Below are positions 33,456 to 44,779 of a stretch of DNA of 64,000 bases, piece by piece (position 1 is the stretch's first letter; each line of letters begins with the position of its first letter). Origin of the DNA: Thinopyrum elongatum (lineage: Eukaryota; Streptophyta; Magnoliopsida; Poales; Poaceae); assembly GCA_011799875.1 (NCBI GenBank), contig CM022302.1:98969494-99033493 (forward strand), in the 5' to 3' direction. The notes under the pieces are model-generated. The model was not told where the DNA came from. It was given only the letters and a program-made list of their open reading frames with translations, and did not search any database. The translations under genes and the position numbers were made by a program.

Positions 33456-34085
33456 TGAAGGAAATATGCCCAGAGGCAATAATAAAGTTGTTATTTTATA
33501 TTTCCTTATTCATGATAAAGGTTTATTATTCATGCTAGAATTGTATTGATCGGAAACTTAAATACATGTGTGAATACATAAACAAATACCGTGTCCCTAG
33601 TAAGCCTCTACTAGACTAGCTCGTTGATCAAAGATGGTTAAGGTTTCCTAACCATAGACATGTGTTATCATTTGATAACAGGATCACATCATTAGGAGAA
33701 TGATGTGATGGACAAGACCCATCCATTAGCTTAGCATATTGATCGTTCAGTTTATTGCTATCGCTTTCTTGATGACAAATACATATTCCTTCGACTATGA
33801 GATTATGCAACTCCCGGATACCGGAGGAATACCTTGTGTGCTATCAAATGTCACAACGTAACTGGGTGATCATAAAGATGCTCTACAGGTATCTCCGAAG
33901 GTGTTTGTTGAGTTGGCATAGATCGAGATTAGGATTTGTCACTCCGACTATCGGAGAGGTATCTCTGGGCCCTCTCGGTAATACACATCATCAGCTTGCA
34001 AGAAAATGAGTAAGGAGTTAGTTACGAGATGATGTATTACGGAACGAGTAAAGAGACTTGCAGGTAACGAGATTGAACTAGGTGT
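33456..34085 (+). repeat. Angela-like 3' LTR, first part
   Basis: Starts TGAAGGAAATATGCCC, a variant of the Angela LTR start TGTTGGAAATATGCCC. It is interrupted at 34,086 by the Sabrina-like element. The last five bases GGTGT are the left copy of that element's target duplication. It corresponds, inverted, to 63,400-64,000 of the second Copia LTR. Confidence 0.8.
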
Positions 34086-35500
34086 TGATACGTCTCCATC
34101 GTATCTACTTTTCCTAATGCTTTTCCTCTTGTATTGGACTCTAATTTGCATGATTTGAATGAAACTAACCCGGACTGACGCTGTTTTTAGTAGAACTACC
34201 ATGGTGTTGTTTTTGTGTAGAAATAGAAGTTCTCGGATTGGAACGAAACTTTTTGGAGAATTTTTATATAATAGAAGAAAAATATTGGAGCCAAGAACCA
34301 CCGGAGGGGGGGCCCTGGGTGAGCACAACCCACTAGGGCGCCCCCCCCCCCCCCCCCCCCTCAGGCGCCCAGGTGGGTTGTGCCCACCTGGTGGCCCAGC
34401 AAACCCTGGTTCCAACTTTATAAAATCCTATTTTTCCAGAAAAAATCAGGGAGAAAGAATTATCGCATTTCACGAGACTGAGCCGCCGCCACCTCCTGTT
34501 CTTCATCGGGAGGCCAGATCTGGAGTCCGTTTGGGGCTCCGGAGAGGGGAATCTTCGATCTTCGTCATCACCAACCCTTCTCCATCGCCAATTCCATGAT
34601 GCTCCCCACCGGGAGTGAGTAATTCCTTCATAGGCTTGCTGGTCGGTGAGGGAGTTGGATGAGATTCATCATGTAATTGAGTTAGTTTTTTTAGGGCTTG
34701 ATCCCTAGTATGCATTATGTTCTGAGATTGATGTTGCTATGACTTTGCCATGCTTAATGCTTGTCACTTTGGGCCCGAGTGCCATGATTTCAGATCTGAA
34801 CCATTTATGTTATCACCATTATATCTATGTTCTAGATCCGATCTTGCAAGTTATAGTCACCTATTACGTGTTATGATCCGCAAACCCCGGAGTGACAGTA
34901 TTCGGGATACTTTCCAGTGATGATCGTAATTTGAGGAGTTCATGTATTCACTATGTGTTAAGGCTTTGTTCCGGTTCTCTATTAAAAGGAGGCCTTAATA
35001 TCCTTTAGTTTCCTTATGGACCCCGCTGCCACGGGAGGGTAGGACAAAAGATGTCATGCAAGTTGTTTCCATAAGCACGTATGACTATTTACGGAATACA
35101 TGCCTACATTATATTTATGAACTGGAGCTAGTGCCGTATTGCCCTAGGTTATGACTGTTACATGATGAATATCATCCAACAAATTCACCGATCCAATGCC
35201 TACGCATTTCCTACATATTGTTCTTGCTAAGTCACTACTGTCACTGTTACACTTGCTACAAAATCATTGCTATCACTGTTACCGTTACTATTGCTATTGC
35301 TACTACCATCAAAACTATCATACTACTTTGTTACTAATCACTTTGCCGCAGATAATTAATCTCCAGGTGTGGTTGAATTGACAACTCAGCTGCCAATACT
35401 TGCAAATATTCTTTGGCTCCCCTTGTGTCTAATCAATAAATTTGGGTTGAATACTCTACCCTCGAAAACTGTTGCGATCCCCTATACTTGTGGGTTATCA
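34086..35500 (+). repeat. Sabrina-like 5' LTR
   Basis: 1,415 bp, TGATACGTCTCC to TGGGTTATCA. A C homopolymer of about 22 bases at 34,340-34,361 lies between inverted GC-rich arms; the 3' LTR has only six Cs there. Compared by eye with the 3' LTR, nearly all differences near the start are transitions. Confidence 0.85.
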
Positions 35501-35511
35501 AGACCTTTTTC

Positions 35512-35530
35512 TGGCGCCGTTGCCGGGGAG
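35512..35530 (+). other. Primer-binding site of Sabrina-like element
   Basis: TGGCGCCGTTGCCGGGGAG, complementary to the tRNA-Asp 3' end, 11 bases after the LTR. Confidence 0.85.
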
Positions 35531-35718
35531 CATAGCTATATTTGTTGAGTCACTCGAGATTATTATCAATTTATTATTATGAAGAATCTGAAGGATACAA
35601 AGACTAAGATTTTTCCCTCTAAGACGAGGGGAGGTAAGGAACTGCCATCTAGCTCTGCACTTGATTCACCTTCAGTTATGAGTAGATTTGCAACACCACC
35701 ACATCTATTAATCCTGAT

Positions 35719-36921
35719 ATGTCGCAAGTTATTGATGATGCTACTTCTATGAATGCTACTCATGATGATGCTAGTACCTTGCTTGATGATGATATGCCAC
35801 TAGGTGAATTTCTTGATGAACAAATTGCTAGAGCTAAAAATATTGAATATGCTGAAACTGATGAAGTACTTGAAACTAAAAATCTTGAAACACCTATTAG
35901 ACCTAGCTCTCCTAGATATGAATTACCAAAAGTACCTGAAGGTTATGTTATGGATGAGGAGACAGCTAGAGACTTTTTTGCTTGCAATGATAGAGATGAT
36001 CTTAAGAAATTATTATGCAAACTAAAAGAGAAATCTTTGAATGCTAGAATGAAATGTGATCCCCAGTTTGCTACTTCTCCTATCTTTGTTGATGATAAGG
36101 ATTATGAATTCTCTATCGACCCAGAGTTAATTACTTTGGTTGAATCTGATCCTTTCCATGGTTATGAGAATGAAACTGTAGTGGCACACCTTACTAAGTT
36201 GAATGATATAGCCACCCTATTTGCTCATGATGAGAAGATTCGCTACTATTATATTCTCAAATTATTTCTGTTCTCATTAAAGGATGATGCTAAGATATGG
36301 TACAATACTCTTGCTCCTGGTTGTGTGTGTAGTCCCTAGGATATGATTTATTACATCTCTAAAAATATTTTCCTGCTCATAAGAAACAAGCTACCTTACA
36401 GGAAATATTTAACTTTGTGCAAATTGAATAAGAGAGTCTCCCACAAGCTTGGGGGAGGCTTCTCCAATTGATAAATGCTTTGCCTGATCATCCTCTTGAG
36501 AAAAATGAAATACTTGATATCTTCTATAATGGACTAACCGGCTTCTAGGGACTTCCTAGATAGTTGTGCTGGTTGTGTTTTCAGGGAACGAACTGTTGAA
36601 CAAGCTGAGAAGTTATTGAATAACATATTGAAAAATTATGATGATTGGACTCTTCCTGAACCACCGCCTAAACCCACTCCAAAGAAGAGGGGTATCTTAT
36701 ATTTCAGTCCAGAAGATATGCAAGAGGCAAAGAAATCTATGAAGGAAAAAGGTATTAAAGCAGAGGATGTTAAAAATTTACCTCCTATTGAAGAGATACA
36801 TGGACTTGGCACACCATCTCCACAGGTGGTAGAGGTAAATTCTTCATTAAAGTTTGATGAAGGTGACATACCTTACAATAAACATCCTAATGCTTATATG
36901 AGTTTGATAACTACATTATGA
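35719..36921 (+). pseudogene. Sabrina-like gag
   Basis: A 206-codon frame (35,719-36,339) starting MSQVIDDATSMNATHDDAST, acidic at the N-terminus, reaches the gag core (FHGYENETVVAHLTKLNDIA, LFLFSLKDDAKIWYNTL). It stops at TAG 36,337, where gag similarity continues in broken form through 36,600. A second frame (36,616-36,921) with proline-rich sequence continues it. Gag would form the particle. 36,445-36,457 carries a copy of the polypurine 13-mer AAGCTTGGGGGAG. Athila-type gag is the best assignment; no zinc knuckle is seen. Confidence 0.65.
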
Positions 36922-37046
36922 AACAAGATCACTTCAATGCAAATGTTATGAAACAATTGAAATACAATTCTGATATGATTGCTCGCTTGAGTGACTTGTT
37001 ATTTTGAATCTCCAATGATGTTAGAGTTGTAGGAAAACATGCCTCT

Positions 37047-38342
37047 ATGATTCAAACTCAACTAGAACAAGTTGCTAAATCTCAAAGAGAGTTGCTTGAT
37101 GAAATGAATAATAATATCAATGACTTTGCTGTTAGAGTAGCAACTAGAGGAGGTAAGATGACTCAGGAACCACTTTATCCTGAGGGACATCCTAAAAGAA
37201 TTGAACAAGACTCTCAAAGAATTAACACTGATGCACCTAGTCCTTCTAAAAAGAAGAAGAAAAAGAAAAATGATAGGACTTTGCATGCCTCTAGTGAACC
37301 TGAAATAGAAAAACCTCCTGATAATGATAACATTGTTTCTATCTCTGATGCTGAAAATCAATCTGGTAATGAACATTCACCTAGTGATAATGAAAAAGAT
37401 AATGATGTTCATGAAGATACTCAACCAGACAATGATAAACAACCAGATAATGATGTTGAGATAGAACCAGCTGTTGATCTTGATAACCCACAACCTAAAA
37501 ATAAAAGATATGATAAAAGAGATTTCGTTGCTATAAAACATGGTAAAGAAAGAGAACCATGGGTTCAAAAGCCCATGCCCTTTCCACCAAAATCAACTAA
37601 GAAAAAGGATGATGGAGATTTTGAACGCTTTGCTGAAATGCTTAGGCCAGTCTTTTTGCGTACTCGCTTGACTGATTTACTAAAGATGGCCCCTTATGCA
37701 AAATATATGAAAGACATCATCACTAATAAGAGAAAAATACCAAAAGCTGAGATCTCCACAATGCTTGCTAATTATTCTTTTAAGGATGGAGTACCTAAGA
37801 AACTTGGAGATCCGGAAATACCAACTATATCTTGCTCCATCAAAAGAAATTATGTGAAAACTGCTTTATGTGATTTAGGAGCTGGTGTTAGTGTTATGCC
37901 TTTCTCTTTATATAAGAGACTTGATTTGAATAAACTCACACCTACTGAAATATCTTTGCAAATGGCTGAAAAATCAACTACCATACCTATCGGTATTTGT
38001 GAGGATGTGCCCATTGTTGTTGCAAATGTTACTATCTTAACTGACTTTGTTATACTTGAGATGCCCGAGGACGACAACATGTCGATTATCCTTGGTAGAC
38101 CCTTCTTGAATACTACATGGGCTGTTATTGATTGCAACAAAAGCAAGGTCACTTTCCATATTAATGGTAATGAGCATACGATGCACTTCCCGAATAAACA
38201 ATTCCAAGTGAATGGTATTAATGTTATTGAAAAATCTTCGACACTCACTATTGGAAGTTTTCATCTACCTCTACCTACTACCAAAAAGAAATATGAAATG
38301 CTTATTGTTGGGGACATGCATATCCCCATTGAGGTAACTTAG
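37047..38342 (+). CDS. Sabrina-like gag C-terminus/protease, 431 codons
   Basis: A long uninterrupted frame beginning MIQTQLEQVAKSQRELLDEM. Residues about 60-165 form a lysine-rich then highly acidic, asparagine/aspartate-rich linker. The C-terminal 150 residues are retropepsin-like: KTALCDLGAGVSVMPFSLYK carries the DLGA active-site variant common in Athila-type elements, followed by VILEMPEDDNMSIILGRPFL. It would process Gag. It ends at TAG 38,340-38,342 with no RT following, so the element is non-autonomous. The exact start is uncertain, as the frame may be joined to the upstream gag by readthrough. Confidence 0.7.
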   Translation: MIQTQLEQVAKSQRELLDEMNNNINDFAVRVATRGGKMTQEPLYPEGHPKRIEQDSQRINTDAPSPSKKKKKKKNDRTLHASSEPEIEKPPDNDNIVSISDAENQSGNEHSPSDNEKDNDVHEDTQPDNDKQPDNDVEIEPAVDLDNPQPKNKRYDKRDFVAIKHGKEREPWVQKPMPFPPKSTKKKDDGDFERFAEMLRPVFLRTRLTDLLKMAPYAKYMKDIITNKRKIPKAEISTMLANYSFKDGVPKKLGDPEIPTISCSIKRNYVKTALCDLGAGVSVMPFSLYKRLDLNKLTPTEISLQMAEKSTTIPIGICEDVPIVVANVTILTDFVILEMPEDDNMSIILGRPFLNTTWAVIDCNKSKVTFHINGNEHTMHFPNKQFQVNGINVIEKSSTLTIGSFHLPLPTTKKKYEMLIVGDMHIPIEVT

Positions 38343-39131
38343 TGTTTTACGAAAGTTCTTCGGTTTCATGCTAATCGAAGGTGGTTGTTAATAAGACTTG
38401 ATCAACCTTATTAATGGATCATTTTTGAGAGGTATGAAGTTGATGAATTTAGTAAGCAAAACTTTCTGTTTTCAACTTTTGTTTTCTATTTTTCTTAGTT
38501 AATTAAAATAAAATGCCATGTTTTGTCTGTTTTCTGAATTTCACGTACAATAAAAATTGACCCAAAAATAAAAGTTCTCAGAATGCCCTGAAAATTTAAT
38601 ACTATTTTTTCCTGAATATTTCTGAATTTTTAGTGCAAATAACTTTAGAGGGGGTGCACCAGGTGGGCACAACCCACCTGGGCATGCCAGCACCCCCAGA
38701 CGCGCCCTGGTGGGTTGTGGTCCCCATGTGGGCCCCTTCACTTATCTCTTTAGCCCATGTCACCACCTACCTCCAGAAAAAATTCACCATTGCTCTCTCT
38801 CTCTCTCGTGTTCTTGCTCTCAAACCCGCGGATTTCGATCTCTTTGCTCAAAGCTCCGTTTTTGAAACTGTTTTGGGGGATTGCTACTTGGTATGTGACT
38901 CCTCCATTTGTCCAATTAGTTTTTGTTTTAGTGGTTTATATTTTGAATAATTAGCTACTCTTGGTGCTGTTGTAGATGGTCTTGCATGTTGAATTCTTAG
39001 AGTTCTAAATAGTTTGAATGCTCAATGTAGCCTCTATGCATGCCTATGAGTAGTTGTTATCAATCTTGTGAAGTTTTGTTGAGAAAAAATTTGTGGACTA
39101 AAAATTTCAGAATTCTATTCATAGGAATAAG
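38343..39131 (+). promoter_or_regulatory. Sabrina-like internal leader, possible promoter and 5' UTR intron
   Basis: Non-coding gap between protease and the env-position ORF. It contains a GC-rich inverted repeat around 38,657-38,681 (CAGGTGGGCACAACCCACC), related to a hairpin in the LTRs, then a CT-rich run at 38,794-38,810. A candidate donor GTATGT at 38,891 and a candidate acceptor ATAG ending at 39,124 would leave a short leader before ATG 39,132. Splice sites upstream of env-position ORFs are known in barley Bagy-2. The promoter role is inference. Confidence 0.35.
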
Positions 39132-40079
39132 ATGAGTTTCTTTAGGAGTTCTTCGAGGAGGAGGTCTTCGGAGGCATCATCTAGTAGTGATTCGGTGCGT
39201 TGGTCTTATGTTGAACCAAGCGCAAGTTCGAGACAAGAAGCAGCTACCAAATCCTGCCTATGGCCATGCAACAATTTTATGGTGAGAGCAGGTATTAAAG
39301 AAGAATTTGATCAATATGTTCACAACACCGAACTCGGTCCCTACCTGGAAGATAAGTGCAACCAACATCTCAGCCTCACAGAATCATTTACTAAAGAATT
39401 TAGATTTCACCCTCATGAGTCTAGAGTATCGTTTAAACTGTATGACAATCCATTTACCATACCTCTAGAGAGATTTACTTACCACTGCAAAATTCCGTTT
39501 TGGGGCTCGCTAGAAGAGCCACCTAGATCTGAGTACGAAACATTCTTGACTAGCCTCTGCTATGGTGAAACTAGAGGAGTGACACAGGGTAGAATAAAGA
39601 GCATTCATTTCCCATCGATTCAATACTTTGCACTCTTTAATGGCAGATGCATTGTAGGCAAGCAGGCTTGCAGTACACTTTGTGCTCCTGACTTGACTCT
39701 TTTACACACTGCTCTCACCGGTGATAGATGTTATAACCTTGGAGCAATTGTTGCACGTAGACTGCAACACAACGCCGGTAGTGGATATTTTTATGGTGGG
39801 ATTTATGCTTCACATCTGGCAAGGGAGTTGGGCGTATCACCTTGGCCTAACGACCCTATCCTGCCTACTCAGTACTTAGACTTCGAGGCCATGAAGCGCC
39901 ATAAGTTCCTTAAAGGCGAGACTAATGATTATATTTATAACCTACTATTTGATAAACATTCCGTGGTGCACACCTTTTTGTCTGCTCCTGGTCTCTTTTA
40001 TTATTGCAGCAAGGGAAGATATTATGTCCTTGAGAGCGAGGCCCGCGCGCACAACGTTGAGGTTGTAGCTGCTCGATGA
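39132..40079 (+). CDS. Env-position ORF of Sabrina-like element, 315 codons
   Basis: Intact frame starting MSFFRSSSRRRSSEASSSSD, with a serine/arginine-rich N-terminus of about 45 residues. The rest is globular, with SIHFPSIQYFALFNGRCIVG and DLTLLHTALTGDRCYNLGAIVARRL; this resembles the ATHILA ORF-1 family (PF03078) as I remember it. No signal peptide, convincing transmembrane segment or furin-like site is seen, so an envelope role is not supported despite the position. The intact frame contrasts with the broken gag. It is followed 93 bases later by an internal polypurine-tract copy. Confidence 0.6.
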   Translation: MSFFRSSSRRRSSEASSSSDSVRWSYVEPSASSRQEAATKSCLWPCNNFMVRAGIKEEFDQYVHNTELGPYLEDKCNQHLSLTESFTKEFRFHPHESRVSFKLYDNPFTIPLERFTYHCKIPFWGSLEEPPRSEYETFLTSLCYGETRGVTQGRIKSIHFPSIQYFALFNGRCIVGKQACSTLCAPDLTLLHTALTGDRCYNLGAIVARRLQHNAGSGYFYGGIYASHLARELGVSPWPNDPILPTQYLDFEAMKRHKFLKGETNDYIYNLLFDKHSVVHTFLSAPGLFYYCSKGRYYVLESEARAHNVEVVAAR

Positions 40080-42243
40080 GCTGAGGAGGCTGCACCTAGA
40101 GCCTCCGTGAGTTATCACTCCAACTACTACGTAGGCTACCGACGGTGATTACCAAGCTAGGCCAAAAGCCTAAGCTTGGGGGAGTACGTATTTCCACCGA
40201 CATTATATTCATGTTCACATATTTCATTCCAGTTGTTGGTGTTCACACTTTTCATTGTATTATCCATGTTAGATTTATTTTCTCGCTTTCTTCTTGTGTG
40301 TTTGAAAAATTTTGAGAAAACCCAAAAATATTTCTTGCTTCTTTAAGGTTTTTATTTCTAACTTAGTAGTTGCAGTATTTTAAAGAAAACCCAAAAAGAT
40401 TTCCTTGTTCTTCTTTTGCTTGTTGGGAGCTTTCCCGTGTAAATAGTTTTTCTCGTTTTTGTTTTTCCCTCTAATTTGCCTTGCTCAAGAAAAACTAAAA
40501 ACTCCAAAAATATTTCAGTGTGTTTCTCTGAAATTCTTTTCCTTTTATTGAGTCATACCGAGAAGAAGATCATGATGAAAATGTCGAGTGGCTCTCATAT
40601 TGATTATTGTTGATCTAACAAAGAGCTCAAATTGCCTTGTCTTCTCCTCTTGAATAAGATGTTTGCAGATTCCAGCTTAGTCCAGACACTCTTTCACTAT
40701 TATTATTTTCTTATCATTCGGTCATGCAAGTGAAAGGCAATAATGACGATATTTGACGAACTGGCTGTGGCAGAGAGAAACGGGTATGAACTCAACTTGT
40801 TCTGTTTTTGTAAATATGTTTAACCTAGTATCCATGATTCAGCCTATTATGATCAAACATGTTTGCAATGACAATTAGAGATTATAGTTTCTCATGCCAT
40901 GCTTAAGTAGCTAGGAGTGGATAATGATTTATCTTGGACGTCAACATTGCGTTAAAATGATTGTGATGTAGTATGATGATATGGTATCCTCTTCTGAATG
41001 TTCGAGTGGCTTGACTTGGCACATGCTCATGCATGTAGTTGAATCAAAACCAACATAGCCTCTATGATATTTATGTTCATGGTGTTCATATCCTACTCAT
41101 GCTAGTATTCAATGTTACTTATGCATAAAGCATGTTCATGACCGTTTTCGCTCTCTAGCTGGCGGATCCCAACCTATTTGCTAGCATTCGCCTGTACTAA
41201 GCGGAAATACTGCTTGTGCATCAAAATCCTAAAACCCAAGTTATTCCAGATGAGTCCACCGTACATACCTATATGCGGTATTACCCTGCCGTTCTAAGTA
41301 AATTTGCATGTGCCACCTATAAAAACTTCAAATAAATATCCTTTTTGTATGCCTGGATTGTTCATAGAGTGACAGGAGGTAGTCGGTATCTTCCATGCGA
41401 AGCGGGTTATTCTCATGATGAGTGTTTATTCACTCATCCTTGCACGAGAGGGGCGGTAATAGGGATTCCCAGTCCCGAAATCAAAATTGCAAATAATTAA
41501 ACAAAACTCCCCCAGGACTGATGTTGGTATGGACGGTACCCGTGGATACGGCTAGCCGTGGAGTGTGTTTGTTGGTGGAGGGGGAGTAAACCTTTACTTT
41601 TATCGCTTGGGAACCGCCACTAATGTGTTTAGCATGGAAGATATCGATAACTGATGGTCGCGAAGTAAACAAGAAGGGTGCATTTCTCAAAATTTCATTT
41701 ACCTCTGTTTTAAAAAATTGAGCTCTGGCACCGCTGCAGATCCCTGCTTCCCTCTGCGAAGGGATTATCTATTTAATTTTATGTTGAGTCATCACCTTCC
41801 CAAATAAGCGCCAGACCCTGAGAGCACTATTGTCATCCTCATGCATTATGTATAGTTAATGTTGGATGCATCATGACTGGATCTTTTCTACCATGAATTA
41901 CAATGTTTAGTCGCTGCTTGAACATTGGAGGTGCTCTGCATTTATGTTTTGCGGTCTCAGAAAGGGCTAGCGAGATACCACTGTTTTCATATTATATCAT
42001 GATTGTTTTGATAAGGTGTTGTCATTTGAGATGTTTTATTATCGCTCGCTAGTTGATTATGTCATTGATATGAGTTAATATAATTTTTAAGAGTTATTGT
42101 TGACATGGTTAGTTATAATCTTTGCTGAAAACCTGGGTGCTACTTAAGCTTATTTATGTAAACAAGAGCAAAAGAGTTCATAAAAGTTTTTCTTTTTCAC
42201 TTTCAGTTTATCAACTGAATTGCTTGAGGACAAGCATAGGTTT
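40080..42243 (+). other. Sabrina-like 3' internal non-coding region
   Basis: About 2.1 kb with no supported gene. It begins shortly before an internal polypurine-tract copy (40,172-40,184) and ends at the terminal tract (42,244-42,256). It is AT-rich with short frames only. The Fatima-like element has an equivalent region of the same length (108-2,155). Confidence 0.65.
40172..40184 (+). other. Internal polypurine-tract copy (Sabrina-like)
   Basis: AAGCTTGGGGGAG, identical to the terminal tract at 42,244-42,256 and to 36,445-36,457. It lies 2,072 bp upstream of the terminal tract; the Fatima-like pair is 2,062 bp apart. Confidence 0.6.
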
Positions 42244-42256
42244 AAGCTTGGGGGAG
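42244..42256 (+). other. Terminal polypurine tract of Sabrina-like element
   Basis: AAGCTTGGGGGAG directly abuts the 3' LTR. Confidence 0.8.
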
Positions 42257-43656
42257 TCGACACATCTCCGTCGTATCTACTTTTCTTAATGCTTTTCCTC
42301 TTGTATTGGACTCTAATTTGCATGATTTGAATGAAACTAACCCGGACTGACGCTGTTTTCAGCAGAACTACCATGGTGTTGTTTTTGTGCAGAAATAAAA
42401 GTTCTTGGATTGGAACGAAACTTTTTGGAGAATTTTTATATAATAGAAGAAAAATACTGGAGCCAAGAACCACCGGAGGGGGGCCCCTGGGTGAGCACAA
42501 CCCACCAGGGTGCGCCCCCCTCAGGCGCGCTTAGGTGGGTTATGCCCACCTGGTGGCCCCGCAGACCCTGATTCCAACTCTATAAAATCCTATTTTTCCA
42601 GAAAAAAATTGGGGAGAAAGAAATATCGTGTTTCACGAGACGGAGCCGCCGCCACCTCCTGTTCTTCATCGGGAGGCCAGATCTGGAGTCCGTTTGGGGC
42701 TCCGGAGAGGGGAATCTTCATCATCACCAACCCTTCTCCATCGCTAATTCCATGATGCTCCCCATCGAGAGTGAGTAATTCCTTCGTAGGCTCGCTGGTC
42801 GGTGAGGGAGTTGGATGAGATTCATCATGTAATCGAGTTAGTTTTGTTAGGTCTTGATCCTTAGTATCCATTATGTTCTAAGATTGATGTTGCTATGACT
42901 TTGCCATGCTTAATGCTTGTCAATTTGGGCCCGGGTGCCATGATTTCAGATCTGAACCGTTTATGTTATCACCATTATATCTATGTTCTAGATCCGATCT
43001 TGCAAGTTATAGTTACCTATTACGTGTTATGATCCGCAAACCCCGGAGTGACAGTATTCGGGATACTTTCCGGTGATGACTGTAATTTGAGGAGTTCATG
43101 TATTCACTATGTGTTAATGCTTTGTTTCGGTTCTCTATTAAAAGGAGGCCTTAATATCCTTTAGTTTCCTTATGGACCCCGCTGCCACGGGAGGGTAGGA
43201 CAAAAGATGTCATGCAAGTTCTTTCCATAAGCACGTATGACTATTTACGGAATACATGCCTACATTATATTTATGAACGGGAGCTAGTGACGTATTGCCC
43301 TAGGTTATGACTGTTATATGATGAATATCATCCAACAAATTCACCGATCCAATGCCTACGAATTTCCTACATATTGTTCTTGCTAAGTCACTACTGCTAC
43401 TGTTACACTTGCTACAAAATCATTGCTATCACAGTTACCGTTACTATTGTTGTTGCTACTACCATCAAAACTATCATACTACTTTGTTACTAATCACTTT
43501 GCCGTAGATAATTAATCTCCAGGTGTGGTTGAATTGACAACTCAGCTGCCAATACTTGCAAATATTCTTTGGCTCCCCTTATGTCGAATCAACAAATTTG
43601 GGTTCAATACTCTACCCTCGAAAACTATTGCGATCCCCTATACTTGTGGGTTATCA
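42257..43656 (+). repeat. Sabrina-like 3' LTR
   Basis: 1,400 bp. The start is altered (TCGACACATCTCC instead of TGATACGTCTCC), the end TGGGTTATCA is intact. It is followed by GGTAT, the right target copy, and then Angela-like LTR sequence. Confidence 0.85.
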
Positions 43657-44779
43657 GGTATGAAGATACCGATGATCGAATCTCGGGCAAGTAACATACC
43701 GATGGACAAAGGGAATTACGTATGTTGTCATAACGGTTCGACCGATAAAGATCTTCGTAGAATATGTAGGAGCCAATATGGGCATCCAGGTTCCGCTATT
43801 GGTTATTGACCGGAGAGGTGTCTCGGTCATGTCTACGTAGTTCTCGAACCCATAGGGTCCGCACGCTTAACGTTCGTTGATGATATAGTGTTATATGAGT
43901 TATATGATTTGGTGACCAAATGTTGTTCGGAGTCCCGAATGAGATCACGGACATGATGAGGAGTCTCGAAATGGTCGAGAGGTAAAGATTGATATATAGG
44001 ACGATGGTATTCGGACACCAGAAGTGTTTGGAGTGTACCGGGTAGTCATCGGAATACTGGAGGGGGTACCGGAGACCCTCGGGAGGGTAATGGGCCTATT
44101 GGGCCATTAGAGGGGAACACACCAGCCCACAAGGGGCTAGTGCACCCCATATGGTAGCCGGCCAAGTGGGAGAGAAGAAAGGGGGGGGGGGGTTCGGCCT
44201 GCCCCTTCCTTCCCTCTTCCCCCTTTCCCTTTTCCCCTCCGGCAAATATGGTAGGGGGGCGCCACTTGGGAAGGACCCCAAGTAGGATTCGGCCTACTTG
44301 GGGGCGCCTCCTGGTTGGTACCTTCTCCCCCCCCACCACCTATATATATGTGGGAGGGGGGGTGCCTAGCAATACTACAACAATTTCTTAGCCGTGTGCG
44401 GCGCCCCCCTCCACCGTTTACACCCCCGGTCATATTTTCGTAGTGCTTAGGCGAAGCCCTGCGGACATAGCATCACCATCACCGTCACCACGCCGTCATG
44501 CTGCCAGAACTCATCCACTACCTCTCCGTCTTGCTGGATCAAGAAGGCAGAGGACATCACTGAGCTGAACGTGTGCTGAACGCGGAGGTGCCGTACGTTC
44601 GGTACTTGATCTGTTGGAGCGCGAAGAAGTTCGACTACATCAACCGTGTTACTAAACGCTTCCGCTTATGGTCTACGAGGGTACGTAGACACACTCTCCC
44701 CCTCTCGTTGCTATGCATCTCCTTGATAGATCTTGCATGTGCGTAAAAAAAATTATTTTCCATGCAACGTTTCCCATCA
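43657..44779 (+). repeat. Angela-like 3' LTR, second part
   Basis: Continues the LTR interrupted at 34,085; both parts total about 1.75 kb. It contains a G-run near 44,181-44,191, a TATA-like box TATATATA at 44,341-44,348 and the conserved 3' end. It ends CCCATCA at 44,779, where Fatima-like internal sequence begins; this end thus marks insertion of Angela into that element. Confidence 0.8.

Larger units (their letters stand above)
34086..43656 (+). mobile_element. Complete Sabrina-like non-autonomous Gypsy element, 9,571 bp
   Basis: Two LTRs (34,086-35,500 and 42,257-43,656), tRNA-Asp type primer site, gag/protease frames, an env-position ORF and polypurine tract are all present in order. 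Five-base target duplication is GGTGT on the left and GGTAT on the right (one mismatch). No RT, RNase H or integrase motif is seen between protease end (38,342) and the env-position ORF (39,132), so it must depend on enzymes from related elements. It is inserted in the Angela-like LTR. Confidence 0.85.

Noticed and set aside
39132..40079. True envelope glycoprotein
   Set aside because: Position suggests env, but no signal peptide, transmembrane segment or cleavage site is visible.
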